DNA from: Pelobates cultripes | Taxonomy: Eukaryota; Chordata; Amphibia; Anura; Pelobatidae | Direction of reading: 5' to 3' | Length of the DNA: 64,000 nucleotides | Assembly: GCA_933207985.1 (NCBI GenBank) | Contig: OW240913.1 | Location: 271,768,986-271,832,985, forward strand | Shown here: positions 45,548-57,140 of the stretch, in pieces | Position numbering within the stretch: the first letter of the stretch is position 1 | Layout: each line of letters starts with the position of its first letter | The notes under the pieces: generated by a model | What the model saw: the letters and a program-made list of their open reading frames with translations, nothing else | Told to the model about the DNA's origin: nothing | Database searches by the model: none | Program-made: the position numbers and the translations under genes

Positions 45548-46642
45548 AGAGAAAAAAAGGCAAAGGAAGAAAAAGAAAAAATAGAAAAAATAAAAAAGTA
45601 GAAAAAGGGAACTTATTTTTATGGTGACACGTAATAAAAATGGCCACTAAATACACCATTTTTTGGTGTTTGTAATTTAAGGGAAAAAAATAAAGAAAAT
45701 GCTGTGTGGAGTGGAGTGAAGGGCAAAATGTGGTAAGAGTAAAAGCAGTTGTTAAATTGTGCAACAAATTTAGAACGCATGTATCAAAAAAATAAATAAA
45801 CAAATAAATGTAAGTACATATATTTTTTAAAAAAACCTCCTCTTTAAAAAAAAAAAGGTTCGCAATTGCACTAAAAAATTGAGATAATGCGGCACCGGTG
45901 GGTGGTAAATTTTTTTTACCATCAAAAAAGATTCACAAGTGGGTGGTAGGTATTAAAAGGTTGACTACCCGTTGGTTATATAAAAATATATATATTTTAT
46001 CTCTTTAATATAGGAGGATCTAAATCGGTCTTTAATTACTATGAGAGTTTTAGTATGATTACAAATTTTAATGCAAAAGCTTTAAAAGCTTAAATGTTTG
46101 CAGCCTTAAATCATTGGTAGAATGGGAGTGTGCACACGATGTTTAACTTCCATTAAAGGGTTGTTCCAAACACCATGACCACTTCAGTGATTTAAAGTGG
46201 ACATGGTGCCTCGAGTCTGTATGTGCAGAGTTTCACACATACAAAGTTTAACCCCTCTGCTGCCAGATATGTAACTCCACTTCGGGTTCTGGCCATGTTA
46301 TGGAGTACCTTAGCCAAGAGTTCCAGGTGGCTAATGTGAATAATAATGTAAATGGCGTTAGATACTAGCCTGCAGGTGGAGGACAGCCAATGGTGGCTTG
46401 GCTTCCTCCTTCGTGGCACCCATGTCCTCCCCTCAGTCACCTCTCCTGACCTTCCCTCTCATTACGATGAGGCGAAGTGACATCAGCTGTGGAGGTTCAG
46501 GGTGTAGAGAGAACTAGGCCTTGGCGCTGGATTGAGGTGAGTTTTAGCTTTCTTTTTTATTAACTGGGGGGCAGACCCACCCAGCAAAGGTTACTCTAAT
46601 TAAAATTAGTGTTTTATGTAAAAACTTTTATTTTGGTCGGAA
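45548..46642. other. A-rich DNA and a MITE-like end at 46154
   Basis: 45548-45640 is A/G-rich. 46154-46230 (TTAAAGGGTTGTTCCAAACACCATGACC) resembles the MITE end at 63847. No gene is recognisable. Confidence 0.4.
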
Positions 46643-46714
46643 CCCCTTAAGGACCAAACTTCTGGAATAAAAGGGAATCAGGACATGTCAGACATGTCAT
46701 GTGTCCTTAAGGGG
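46643..46714. mobile_element. 72-bp TTAA-target MITE, copy 2 (inverted)
   Basis: CCCCTTAAGGACC ... GTGTCCTTAAGGGG, 72 bp, in the opposite orientation to copies 1 and 3 (TTCTGGAATAAAAGGGAATC on the + strand). TTAA follows at 46715-46718. The left flank reads GGAA, so one target copy is mutated or lost. Confidence 0.75.
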
Positions 46715-47022
46715 TTAAAGGGCCTGTATATTCCTTCATATGTATAGAGGCTTTGTTTTAATATTATTGGATAAACTTTCAACATTTTTTTTTTTTAATT
46801 CTTTAATTTATTTTTTGTGCTGTGAGAATAGAGATGCCCACAATGCCACAACAGCAGTAGTAGGCAAAGTACAAACAGTTAGTAACAGATGTATGGCATA
46901 GGAAGTAAAAACACATTTTTGTGAAAAAGAAATAATACAATAATCGCAGAAACAGTAGTACAATTGTTTTAACAGTATCATTGCATATCTTAAGCTAGTT
47001 GGTCCCGACCTCTAGCTGTCTG

Positions 47023-47233
47023 AGCGCATGTGTGGCTGCACTCCTGATCGGGACTGTTTACTTGGTTTACTTAACATTAAATTAAAGAATTAAGAGAAAA
47101 GAAAAAGAGACCCATGATATATAGATAGTTCTTTTTTTCTGTTTTATTTTTTGTTGTTGGCTAATAAGAAAATGGGCTACCAATCCTGCTGGTGATTGCA
47201 ATAAAGAAGGCGCAAAGAGAAGATGAAAGGAAA
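47023..47233 (+). repeat. Direct repeat pair, copy B
   Basis: Second copy of the 220-bp segment at 45327-45547, same orientation, starting positions 1696 bp apart. It ends near a GAAGATGAAAGGAAATGG duplication. Flanking sequences of the two copies differ, so simple tandem duplication is not obvious. Confidence 0.75.
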
Positions 47234-49260
47234 TGGAAGATGAAAGGAAATGGCGTCCGCTCCATGCTGTGGTTAAGCCCCGCCCCCAAACCTTCAACCT
47301 TATTATTTTGTTTCAAAATATTTAAATATCATATAAAAAAAAATCAACACATTAAAAAATATAAAAAAATAAAATATTACATTTCTTTTTCAAAATATTA
47401 AAGGATTTTAATGATTTAATGATTAAGGGTTATGCAAATATATTAAATCATTACAAAAAGCCTATCCACAAATATTAAATCAGGGCCAAAGTCTGTAGAC
47501 CTAGAGGAAAGGCGAGATATTTTTCCTGCAATCAGTATTGAAACAACATTGGAACTGAAAAGATCACATAACACATAAAGTAATCCAAAGCACTTTATTT
47601 CTGTGAGCCTTGTATAGTTAAAGTATTGGCTAACATACAATGAGGATACCTTTGCTTCCTTTGTCAAAAAAGCAGTAATTGCCCTATTAGATTGATACAG
47701 GTGTACAGTTATATAGATCCAAAGCCCAAGTGAATGAGATTGACCAAACAAAGCTATTAGTGTGGTCTAAAGCTGGTGTAATGAATGACCTTAATTGGAG
47801 TGTGTGAAGGCAGTGATTTGTGTATTGAGTAAAAATGCATTTGAGTGAATAAGGCTTGACAAGCATGCAGGTGTGCTATGCTATTCATCACGCTAGTTGC
47901 TGGGTGTGATTACAAATGCAAAGGCCATAACACTATACCAAAGCCCAATCCAGCACATAATGTTCCTGTAAAAAGGAAATCATGCTTACAATACATCTTA
48001 TTTTTATTGATATTTTAAAAAAGAATATTACTATTTTTCTGATCGTTAGGCTGGCAATAATAAGATCACTTTCTGGTTTATTTTGCAAAGACCCCTGATG
48101 GTGACATTGCAACTTGGGGAAGGGTGGCCCATGTGTGCAGAAGAGAGGTGAGTTATTTGTAATGGATGTTGTCCCATGTGAACAGTGCTATCTTAAATAT
48201 CCATAACTCCATTGACTCCTTGCTTACCTGTGGGGAATTTTGAATACATGCTGCATTCACCGTACATGCGCATTAGGTCATTAATACTTCTCTATGAGAA
48301 GCATTGGATTGGACCCTCACATCGGTGGGGAAGAGGAGGTCAGTTGTGCCAACAGGTAAGTAAAATGTATTTTTAGTTTAATTCTATGCACTAGAAAAAG
48401 CAGTAGAGAGGTGGACACTACAACGTTAGGAACACAGATTTGTATTCCAAACACTAGGTATTCCTTTAAATTTGTTATTGACTTTGAATTCACTTTGAAT
48501 CCTCGCTTTAGTGAATAACCCATGAAATTAACACAGTCTTAATGAACATTTCAAAAAGATTTTACATTTTCCCAATCAATCTCTTTTTTCATTTTATTCA
48601 TTGTTCCTATTCTAGCTCGCCATTCCTCCTTTGTTTTTTTAATATGTAGAGCTTTTAACATTATTATAAATAATACTGAATCTTTAGCTTGATTAGTCTA
48701 CTATTTCTTACGCCTCCCAACAGTCCCGATTTCGTAGGAACAATCCTGATTTGAGGGTCCTGTCCTGCCATCCTGAGTTTGTTACCTGATGTCATGCTTT
48801 TAGGGACACCAGAGAACTGTCCACAAAAAGTGTAGCATGAGCATCATTTAATCACACTTACACTATGCTCAGAGCACGAGGACCACCACAGTTTGTCCTT
48901 AGTAGGCTGCCAGCCTGGTGTGAATTCATCTCTTTGGGTTGTGCCAGTGACTTGATTTGCAACCCTTTTTAGGTGACAGCCTGCACTGAGCCTGATCTCT
49001 TCCATTTGGTATGTATACTTGCCCTGTTTAATGTGTGATAACGTATATGGGTCCCACTCGGTGCCCATGTCCACAGTCCCGACATCCGATCTTCTCTTTA
49101 GCCCTACGGAGCAAAGCAAGGCCAGGCAAGACCTTGTTGAGTGCACTCTCAGCTAACGATCCTCCTGTACTAAAGGCTTTACTCCACAGTGAAAGCTGTC
49201 TTTTTCCACAGTGGTGGTTATGGTTCTTGTATGTGTGTTTGTGTGTCAGTATATTGAAAA
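47234..49260. other. Gene-free intergenic DNA
   Basis: AT-rich at first (47290-47470), then mixed DNA with no recognised gene. No coding similarity in any of the short open frames. Confidence 0.4.
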
Positions 49261-49475
49261 TTAGATTGTCTTCCAAAATTCGGGACTTCCAAAATTCTGC
49301 ACTTTGGTTCGGTGCGGCACTTCCAAAATTCAGGACTTCGGGACTTTGGCAATTCCCTAACCCTAACACAACCTTAACCCTACCTCAACCCTACCCTTAA
49401 CCATAACCCCAACCCTTCCCCTAACCTAACCTTAACCCTACCCCTAACCCAATCCTAACCCTACCCCAACCATAG
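49261..49475. repeat. Telomere-like CCCTAA-rich DNA beside a TTCCAAAATTC repeat
   Basis: 49270-49350 has three copies of ACTTCCAAAATTC. 49359-49475 is a degenerate CCCTAACCCTAAC / CCTTAACCC / CCCTACCCC run of about 115 bp. The vertebrate telomere repeat is CCCTAA, and here roughly half of the units keep or nearly keep it. The run ends exactly where the Tx1/L1 coding sequence breaks off. Confidence 0.6.
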
Positions 49476-49646
49476 TTTTATCATTATTCAATTTATAATT
49501 TGAAACTGAACTATAGTTCTTACATTCTTCCATAAGAGGGTCAATTGAATTCTTAGGGTAATTTATAGTAAGTAAAATATCATCTGCATACATACAAATT
49601 TTTAAATTACTATCTTTTGTTTTAAATCCACCGCTTTTATCATTAT
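49476..49646 (-). pseudogene. Tx1/L1 LINE: RT catalytic core, 3'-truncated
   Basis: On the - strand this encodes the RT catalytic block MYADDILLTI, with YADDIL at 49590-49573, and the following SVSNYKLNNDKT block. It continues the RT at 51408-51971 after removal of the palindromic insertion. Below 49476 the LINE stops within the RT domain at the telomere-like repeat, so its 3' half is missing. Confidence 0.8.
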
Positions 49647-51407
49647 GAAAAAGTGACAGTGTGTAGCGCTAGGTAATATCGACTTACACCATGAGGAACT
49701 TTAGGGATATGGAATATATATATATTCTCCTGAATCTTGGAGGGTATAGGAGATATATATACTGTGGAGAAAATGGAAAAAATATATAGTGCACTCTGTG
49801 CAAACAGGCGTAGTGGTAAATCGTATAATAGGAAGCACTCACGTGGTTCAGAGCCTATTATGGATTGGCTCTTAATCACTCTTGCCTTGTGTCCTTTAGG
49901 TGACACACACCTTCAACTCCCAATAAGGAATAACCCTTAAAAATAAAAGAGAAACAGGGGGAAATCCGCCCTAGTGTTGAAATCCTTAGAGACAACGATA
50001 TATAAACATATATATGCAGGTGAAGATTGCTTCTCACCTGAACCAGAGCCTGTAACCTGGCTCTAAGTAGAAAGGCATATGAGTCCTTTTATGGGATGAC
50101 TCCTTCCCTCTTTAATGGATGGAAAATGTACCAAATATAATGATTGCAGATCCCTGGTTTTCCTAGATCAGCAGTGGACAGAGCAGGGTCTTTGCTGTAC
50201 AATCCCAGAATTTTGCTTTCTTTTTTTTTTTTTTTGAAAGACAGAAAAGAAAATCCTTCCCAGGTCTCTCTAGAGCTTGTAATGTTTCACAGTGAGCAAA
50301 CAAGCAAGCTGTCAAATCAACATATTACCCCCACATGCTTCAAATTACAATTTCATAATAATCCTAATAGTGTATCTCTGAAGCATAGGGAATTCACAGC
50401 CAGTTTAAAATCCCAGAGCTAAATGCACCCAGGCAATACTGAGATCAGTTTTGATCTCAGTATTGCCTGGGTGCATTTAGCGCTGGGATTTTAAACTGGC
50501 TGTGAATTCCCTATGCTTCAGAGATACACTATTAGGATTATTATGAAATTGTAATTTGAAGCATGTGGGGGTAATATGTTGATTTGACAGCTTGCTTGTT
50601 TGCTCACTGTGAAACATTACAAGCTCTAGAGAGACCTGGGAAGGATTTTCTTTTCTGTCTTTCAAAAAAAAAAAAAAAGAAAGCAAAATTCTGGGATTGT
50701 ACAGCAAAGACCCTGCTCTGTCCACTGCTGATCTAGGAAAACCAGGGATCTGCAATCATTATATTTGGTACATTTTCCATCCATTAAAGAGGGAAGGAGT
50801 CATCCCATAAAAGGACTCATATGCCTTTCTACTTAGAGCCAGGTTACAGGCTCTGGTTCAGGTGAGAAGCAATCTTCACCTGCATATATATGTTTATATA
50901 TCGTTGTCTCTAAGGATTTCAACACTAGGGCGGATTTCCCCCTGTTTCTCTTTTATTTTGAGGGTTATTCCTTATTGGGAGTTGAAGGTGTGTGTCACCT
51001 AAAGGACACAAGGCAAGAGTGATTAAGAGCCAATCCATAATAGGCTCTGAACCACGTGAGTGCTTCCTATTATACGATTTACCACTACGCCTGTTTGCAC
51101 AGAGTGCACTATATATTTTTTCCATTTTCTCCACAGTATATATATCTCCTATACCCTCCAAGATTCAGGAGAATATATATATATTCCATATCCCTAAAGT
51201 TCCTCATGGTGTAAGTCGATATTACCTAGCGCTACACACTGTCACTTTTTCATACTGGTTATGTAAATAAGTGTTCTTTTCACATGTAATCACGATAGGA
51301 CTGAAGAGTACCTATTTTCTTGTGTGAGAGCTGCTGTACCATAAGAGCACCTGTTACTACTTAATTTAAGCGCCTGAGAACACAGAATATTCTGCTATAT
51401 TGTTGAT
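49647..51407. mobile_element. 1.76-kb insertion made of a near-perfect 1.6-kb palindrome, with 15-bp target duplication
   Basis: CGCTTTTATCATTAT occurs at 49632-49646 and 51408-51422 and marks the insertion. Within it, 49644-50449 and 50450-51254 are inverted copies that differ at only a few positions (for example a 15- versus 14-base T/A run and a few single-base differences near 49938 and 50421). 51255-51407 is unpaired. Each arm carries GAGTGCTTCC-type and tail-like phrases seen in the retroelement tails of this window. It has no convincing coding sequence: the mirrored 92-codon frames are noise. A Penelope-like element with inverted terminal copies is one possible origin. Confidence 0.8.
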
Positions 51408-52730
51408 CGCTTTTATCATTATTTCTAATATCTACAGCCAAATGTTCAATAGATAATATATATGGCAACGGTGACAGGGGGCAACCCTGTCTAACTCCGT
51501 TACCTATGCTAAACCAACTTGAGCATACATTGGACCCAACTGTTATCGCTGTGGGATTTCTATATAATGCCATGATTGCCTCTAATATCCAGCCGTTGAT
51601 ATCGTAATAAATTAAAGCCTGTTCCAAAAATTTCTATTTAACCGATCAAAGGCTTTTTCAGCGTCTATAGCTATTGTTAAAAATTGATTTTTATTAACGC
51701 TATCGTGAATGTTTATAATTCTTCTCCTATTATATCCTGACCATCTTCCAGGGGAAAATCCTATTTGGTCTGTGTGAATCAATTCTGCAATGACGCTCTT
51801 AAGGCGCTCAGCTAAAATGGCTGAAAAGAGTTTTATATCCATATTAATGAAAGAAATAGGGTGATAACTCATTGTCTCAAGGGGATTTTTACCTGGCTTT
51901 AATATTGGCAATATATTAGCCCTCATCATTTCGACTGGGAAGTTACCATTACTTACGGCATTGTTGAACATTGGGGAAAAATGTATGCTCAGTTGCTTTT
52001 TAAATGTTTGAAAAAAAGATTGGTAAAGTCATCTGGTCCGGTTGTTTTAGCCTTTTGTAATTTTGAAATGGCCAATTCGACTTCTTCTTTACTACTGGGT
52101 TTATTTAAGTCCAACAATGTGTCTTGCTATAATTTTGGGAGTTTAGTCTTATTTAAATACTGATCTATATAGATTTCATTGGGGTATTTATTTGAAGATT
52201 GTATTATTTACCATAATATTCATTAAAGAAATTCCCAGTATGTATGGGATTGATACGTACTCTATTTTGATATATAATCTTAGTTATATGAGAATGGGAT
52301 TGTTGTTTTCTGAGGTTATTAGACATCATCTTATCTCTTTTATTTCCTCTGCAATAAAATTTTAATTTTAGTCTTATTATATTCTTTACAATCCTTTCAT
52401 TTATACATTGATTAATGTTGTCTTGTATAACCTTTACCTCCTTTGCTTTTACTGCTGAAGGGTCTTTTTCATTCTCTACTGAGAGTTTATGTAGAGTAAT
52501 ATATATTGCCAGTAGATCTCTATCTTTCCTTTTTTGTGCCTTATGGTTCAATTTAATAAAATGTCCCCTTGCCACTGCTTTAAAGGCACACCTGTTATTT
52601 AGGTAGGATGTGTCAGTAAGATCATTCTCTTTAAAATAATTTTCAAACTTATTAGTTAAATACTCCTTGTTGTTTTTATAAAAATAACAAATTATTTTTA
52701 AAATTTCTCTGTAGAGTTATTCTTTATTCA
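51408..52730 (-). pseudogene. Tx1/L1 LINE ORF2: linker and reverse transcriptase N-terminal half
   Basis: Reading down the - strand, the linker block is at 52575-52204. The RT starts around 51971 with GNFPVEMMRANILPILKPGK, SYHPISFINMDIKLFSAILAERL, HTDQIGFSPGR and IAIDAEKAFDRLN. After a frame change it continues at 51627-51425 with GVRQGCPLSPLPYILSIEHLA. These are the ordered RT motifs of L1-type LINEs. In a live element the enzyme primes reverse transcription at nicked target DNA. The RT is interrupted by frameshifts and by the insertion at 49647-51407. Confidence 0.85.
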
Positions 52731-54070
52731 AAAACCATATTTTATCTCAAAGAGAATGATATTATGATCAGACCATTTGTTATCCACTATATTAATTTTT
52801 TTCAACTTCTCAATCAGATTCATATAACCCCAAACCATGACTATCCTAGAATGTGTATAATAGATTCTTGACAGATGTGTAAAATAGTTCATAGTTGGAT
52901 AAACTAAACGCCAAGCATCAAAGAGATCGTATGTATTAAGAGTATTGGTTAATGCTTGAGCATATTTTACTACTTTGTTGTTTATCAAACTAGCTTTAAG
53001 AAGTTTTTTTATCCATTTGGTGATCAAATACACAAATTAAAATCACTCGCCACCATATATATGCCCGACTTAATTGGTTCCGCTTTCTCTAAAATTTTAT
53101 TCAACATTAGTACAGGAGCTACATTAGGCAGATATATATTAATTATTGCGTATTTTACAAATTATAATCATGTATCTCCCTTCAGGGTCTAATTCTTGAT
53201 AGAAATTCTCCATTTAATGTTATTGGAAACCACAAATAGCTACCAAGTAGGGCTACTCAAGGGGGACCTTATCTATCAGTATACTCATCTAACTTTTAAA
53301 TTAAGGTTACTTTGTTATTTCCCTTTTCTTTTTCCTTCCTCCATTCTCTTCCTTTTCCAACTCCGTTCCCTCATCATCTTGTCATATTATTTTTTAATAG
53401 GGATTATACAAGTTGGATCCATACCTACAAAAGTGGCCTATGTTTCACCCATTTAAATATAACTAAATCAACCATCTTATTCTATGTTTCCCACTCACAC
53501 CCCTAGGTGTATATATTTTCATAAAAAAAAAAATTATAATCTTCTCTTATCTTGGTGGTTTTCAGCCGTTAGACCTTAATATGTTTCACTATTTTTGCAA
53601 CTTTAAAGTTTTATGGCTTATCGCTAGTTATGTAACCCTAATATGCCTCATATTGATGGTATGTTAAAAAATAGAATCAGGACTCGATATATATGGGACT
53701 TCTTTTCATCAACACTGATATTATTTGTTTTCTATTCCATATAAACTCTATATTCTTGTTAATCTAAACACCTTCTAATCCCATACTATTATTCATTAAA
53801 GTGAAACACAAACCACTTATATTTTAAGTATATACTATAGGTAATCCCGCCCCCCCCCCAAAAAACCCCATCATATCTTAACCATTAATATATTATGTCG
53901 CTATGTTCTTATTTTTTTTATCATAATACTTATGTGACCAAAAATTTACCTCGTATTGTGTAGGTGTTATATATGTGATATGCGACTATCCAGATCAAAA
54001 CTAAGTGTGCATATAAAACGTCTATATACCTTCCTTTTTTCAGCTAATTAATTATAAAGTATATAAACTA
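52731..54070 (-). pseudogene. Tx1/L1 LINE ORF2: endonuclease domain, decayed
   Basis: The best part is 53033-52728 on the - strand: LFDAWRLVYPTMNYFTHLSR, YYTHSRIVMVWGYM and WSDHNIILFEI match the end of the L1 AP-endonuclease (WR..P..FTHFS...SDH, where SDH holds the catalytic His). Upstream, 53040-54070, only scattered traces of the domain remain because of stops and indels. It follows ORF1 at 54819-55505 in the expected order. Confidence 0.7.
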
Positions 54071-54405
54071 TAGTGATGTCCCGAACGGTTCGCCGAACGG
54101 TTCGCCACGGACTCATCATTGAGTAAACTTTGACCCTGTACCTCACAGTCAGCAGACACATTCCAGCCAATCAGCAGCAGACCCTCCCTCCCAGACCCTC
54201 CCACCTCCTGGACAGCATTTTTTACATTCATTGTGAAGCTTAGTGAGGTGGGAGGGTCTGGAGGGAATCTGCTGCTGATTGGCTGGAATGTGTCTGCTGA
54301 CTGTGAGGTACAGGTCAAATTTTACTCAATGATGAGTCCGTGGCGAACCGTTCGTGACGAACCGTTCGTGACGAACCGTTCAGCGAACCGTTCGGGACAT
54401 CACTA
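54071..54405. mobile_element. 335-bp hAT MITE with perfect 8-bp target duplication
   Basis: TAGTGATGTCCCGAACGGTTCG and CGAACCGTTCGGGACATCACTA are terminal inverted repeats, followed inside by further GAACGGTTCG direct copies. ATAAACTA flanks both sides (54063-54070, 54406-54413). The interior is itself an inverted repeat (CAGCAGACACATTCCAGCCAATCAGCAGCAGA against its mirror near 54275-54300). It has no coding capacity. It inserted into the Tx1/L1 LINE. Confidence 0.92.
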
Positions 54406-54818
54406 ATAAACTATATTCTTATCATAAGTGTCATTTAGTGTAACTATAATGTTAATCAATAATTAAAGCGCTAAATGCGTTATATAGTAATCGTGTCTAT
54501 ATTTTCATTAAAATTTTCGTGAATTATCTAATATTGTATTACTTCTTTATGTTCATATGTACCCACCATTCTTCTACTAATAGAGCTAAGAAAAAATACC
54601 TAGATCATCAATCCCATCATGTGTATCTAACAATATACATCCTATTAGTCCTTTTATACATCATACTGAGATATAGAAAAGGAGAAAGAAAAAAACTAAA
54701 ACTATTAAATAAATGAATAAATATAAAAGGTTAATTCATGTTATTGGCATTAGTCTAATTTTCTAGATTTGAAGGTGTCACAAAATTCAGCCACTTTTCT
54801 TTCCACCAAACCATCAAT
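54406..54818 (-). pseudogene. Tx1/L1 LINE, ORF1-ORF2 junction and ORF2 start
   Basis: This is the stretch between the ORF1 end and the recognisable endonuclease. On the - strand it should hold the ORF2 start, but it is AT-rich and heavily decayed and no motif can be read with confidence. Confidence 0.45.
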
Positions 54819-55505
54819 CTAGATGGCTCTCCATTTATATCTGATGTCCTTTTGCTTCAGTGGTTCTAACACTTGATGGAAACTCCTTCTCCATTGTGTT
54901 GTTTGAAATGAAAAGTCCTGAAAGATCAGAATGTCTTTAAACCGGTTGGATATATTACGATGCTCTTTATGTCTCTTCACAATTTGCTCTTTATATGCAT
55001 ATGAATGGATAGCTGCAATAACATCTCTTGACCATTGGGATGCAACAGATTTAGGTTTAGGAAGGCGATGTACCCTCTCTAACACTAAGTGCTGTTCCAC
55101 TGTAGGAATTCCTAATTCTTTGAAGAACTCATTTAAAAATTCATTCAGGTGGCCTTGGGTAATTTCTTCCAGGATATTCCTAAATCTAAAGTTACATTGT
55201 CTTGAACGATCTTCTAAATCTCTCAGTTTTAAATCTATTTGGTTTAGTTTGATTTCCATTTTGTTTTTATATTTTTTGAGTATAAAAAGTTGTTCCTCCA
55301 TCTTGTTTAATTTAGCTTCCACTGAGGAGACTTGTTTAGTTAACTCACTCAGGTAATTTTTTACTGAAACTAAGTTATTAGCTATCTCTTTCAAAATGGA
55401 TGCCAGTTGGGCATCTAATTTAGCCACTAGAAAATCTTGTGTGACAAAGTTCAACTGTTCGCTCAATTGAAGATCCTGAGTTGTCAAAATGGATGTATCC
55501 TCCAT
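54819..55505 (-). CDS. Tx1/L1 LINE ORF1 protein (228 aa, open)
   Basis: Open for 228 codons. Residues about 25-95 are a heptad-rich coiled coil (LASILKEIANNLVSVKNYL, LNKMEEQLFILKKYKNKME). It is followed by LKLRDLEDRSRQCNFRFRNI, the start of the RNA-recognition-like domain, and by RVHRLPKPK and a KRHKEHRNISNRFKDILIF block from the carboxy-terminal domain. L1 ORF1 proteins form coiled-coil trimers that coat the element RNA and act as nucleic-acid chaperones. The length is somewhat short for the family. The start is the first Met of the open stretch. The frame is intact although ORF2 is dead, so it is a remnant and is not expected to be under selection. Confidence 0.8.
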   Translation of the reverse strand: MEDTSILTTQDLQLSEQLNFVTQDFLVAKLDAQLASILKEIANNLVSVKNYLSELTKQVSSVEAKLNKMEEQLFILKKYKNKMEIKLNQIDLKLRDLEDRSRQCNFRFRNILEEITQGHLNEFLNEFFKELGIPTVEQHLVLERVHRLPKPKSVASQWSRDVIAAIHSYAYKEQIVKRHKEHRNISNRFKDILIFQDFSFQTTQWRRSFHQVLEPLKQKDIRYKWRAI

Positions 55506-56499
55506 AGCTTCCGATCTATCTTTATTAGCAATAGGGGGAAAAAATCAGACACTCTTGGGGGGGGTATTATTATTATTTTTTGGGACTCTTCGTGGGTAAA
55601 GAGTGGGTGGCTTTGGTCCACTTATAGTAAGATATTAAATGAAGTAATAACGTTTTGGCCTGCAGTTTAGCCTTCCCTTATCACTTTTTTACTTTCTTGA
55701 CTTTATCCTGTCCTTTTTCACTTTATTTAATTGTCAAAAAAATTTTTTCACCTTCTTTCTTTTTTTTAAACCTTAATTTGCGTATCAGCATTTTCAGCAA
55801 TAGTGGCAATACGATACCAAGGTATAGTAAAGTATTATATTATATAGGGAACTATATACAATACAGCCATAAGTTAATAATTGGTACTTATCGTTTTGAT
55901 GTTCAGGCCGCGGCTTATCTCTCCCCTCTGTTTGTGGGATACTCTCCACGTGTCAATTAAGTGCCATGGGTCGATTTCAGTATACAATTATTCATGTCGG
56001 CCCGTTTTTCCCCACTCTTTCCCACTTAATGTTGCACTTATGTACGGCAGTATTTTTGCGTTGATTTCAAACTGCAACTACTCTTCTTTGTCCCAGCCCC
56101 TTGTCATGCGATTAGCCAGCATATGATCGGATACTGGTCCGGAATTAATTTATTTATTAATTAATTTATTTCTCCTTGCAGTTTGCTCTTCAGGAATTTT
56201 CAACGCTACTAATTTTTCACGCTACACACCATGTGTTTGTCTTGATAGCGGTCCCCACAGCCCCACCTTTACCAGCATGATATGTGCTCAAGTCATCACG
56301 CCCCCCCTGGTCACAATTCAATGCTATTGACACAATATACTTGTTGGCTATTCTAATAACCCTATTAGGTCATCCCATGTTCCATGGACACTCAAAAATA
56401 GAGAAGAGCTTACAACACTTATTGTCATCTGTTCATGTCACTTAATATCAACCACAACTCAGTGTGAAATGCATGTAAGAGACATTTCCAAGATATAGA
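55506..56499 (-). other. Probable Tx1/L1 5' untranslated region and flanking DNA
   Basis: Upstream of ORF1 the DNA is AT-rich with T-runs and no further coding motif. The 5' end of the LINE must lie here but has no recognisable mark. From about 56160 onward no feature is seen until the DIRS fragment. Confidence 0.35.
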
Positions 56500-57140
56500 A
56501 TATTTTACAAGAAGATATTCTGCTTACTGACGATTGGTCTTTGGAATCCACATTTCGTGATTTTTACATTAGATCTATTCAACACTTTGCAGAGAACGTT
56601 ATTTCTTAACTTTAAACCAGCATAATAGGAGCCTCCGTGTCTTAATAAAATGTCCAGATTTTACTATTAACATAATGCAAAGTCATGAAGGCAAGTATTA
56701 TCCATCCCTCCTGTGCCTGGATGACTGTCCTGTTTGGGCTAAGTTTGTATTGACGGTAAGTCTTCCTTTCTTTTATGGTGAATCTATATCCTTTGATAAT
56801 GATTAACATGCCCATCCTGCTTGCTTACATTGAATTTAATGGTTTATATCTTGTGACTGATAACGGTAATGCAGGAACGTTACTATGTTAACATCTACAT
56901 TCTACTTGGATATTACCATATTGTCCTCTCTCTTCCTGCTTGAATTTGAACTCAATTTTGATGAGTCCAACATGAGTTCTTCTTCAGAGTTAGTTTCCTG
57001 TTCCTGGAATCATCTTTGGATTTTTGTTTTGATTTGATCTTTGGGGTCGCAAGAAAGAGGAATAATACTTGCCTCTGTGTCAATAATAAAATCATGACTT
57101 TACGTCGTGTAAATAGTAAAATCTGCGAAATATTGGTGAA
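56500..57140 (+). mobile_element. 3' end of a second DIRS element
   Basis: The last codons of a tyrosine recombinase (EDILLTDDWSLESTFRDFYI and IQHFAENVIS, stop at about 56608) are followed by an internal complementary region (CATAATAGGAGCCTCCGTG...TTTTACTATTAAC) and, at 57045-57130, a right terminal repeat (GGAATAATACTTGCCTC...AATAAAATCATGAC). Everything 5' of 56500 is missing. This copy keeps Trp (TGG) where the DIRS at 33343 has a stop, and it retains the probable catalytic Tyr in FRDFY. Confidence 0.85.

Noticed and set aside
50144..50755. Two identical 92-codon frames on opposite strands
   Set aside because: They are the same noncoding arm of the palindrome read twice. There is a long T-run inside and no similarity to any family I know.
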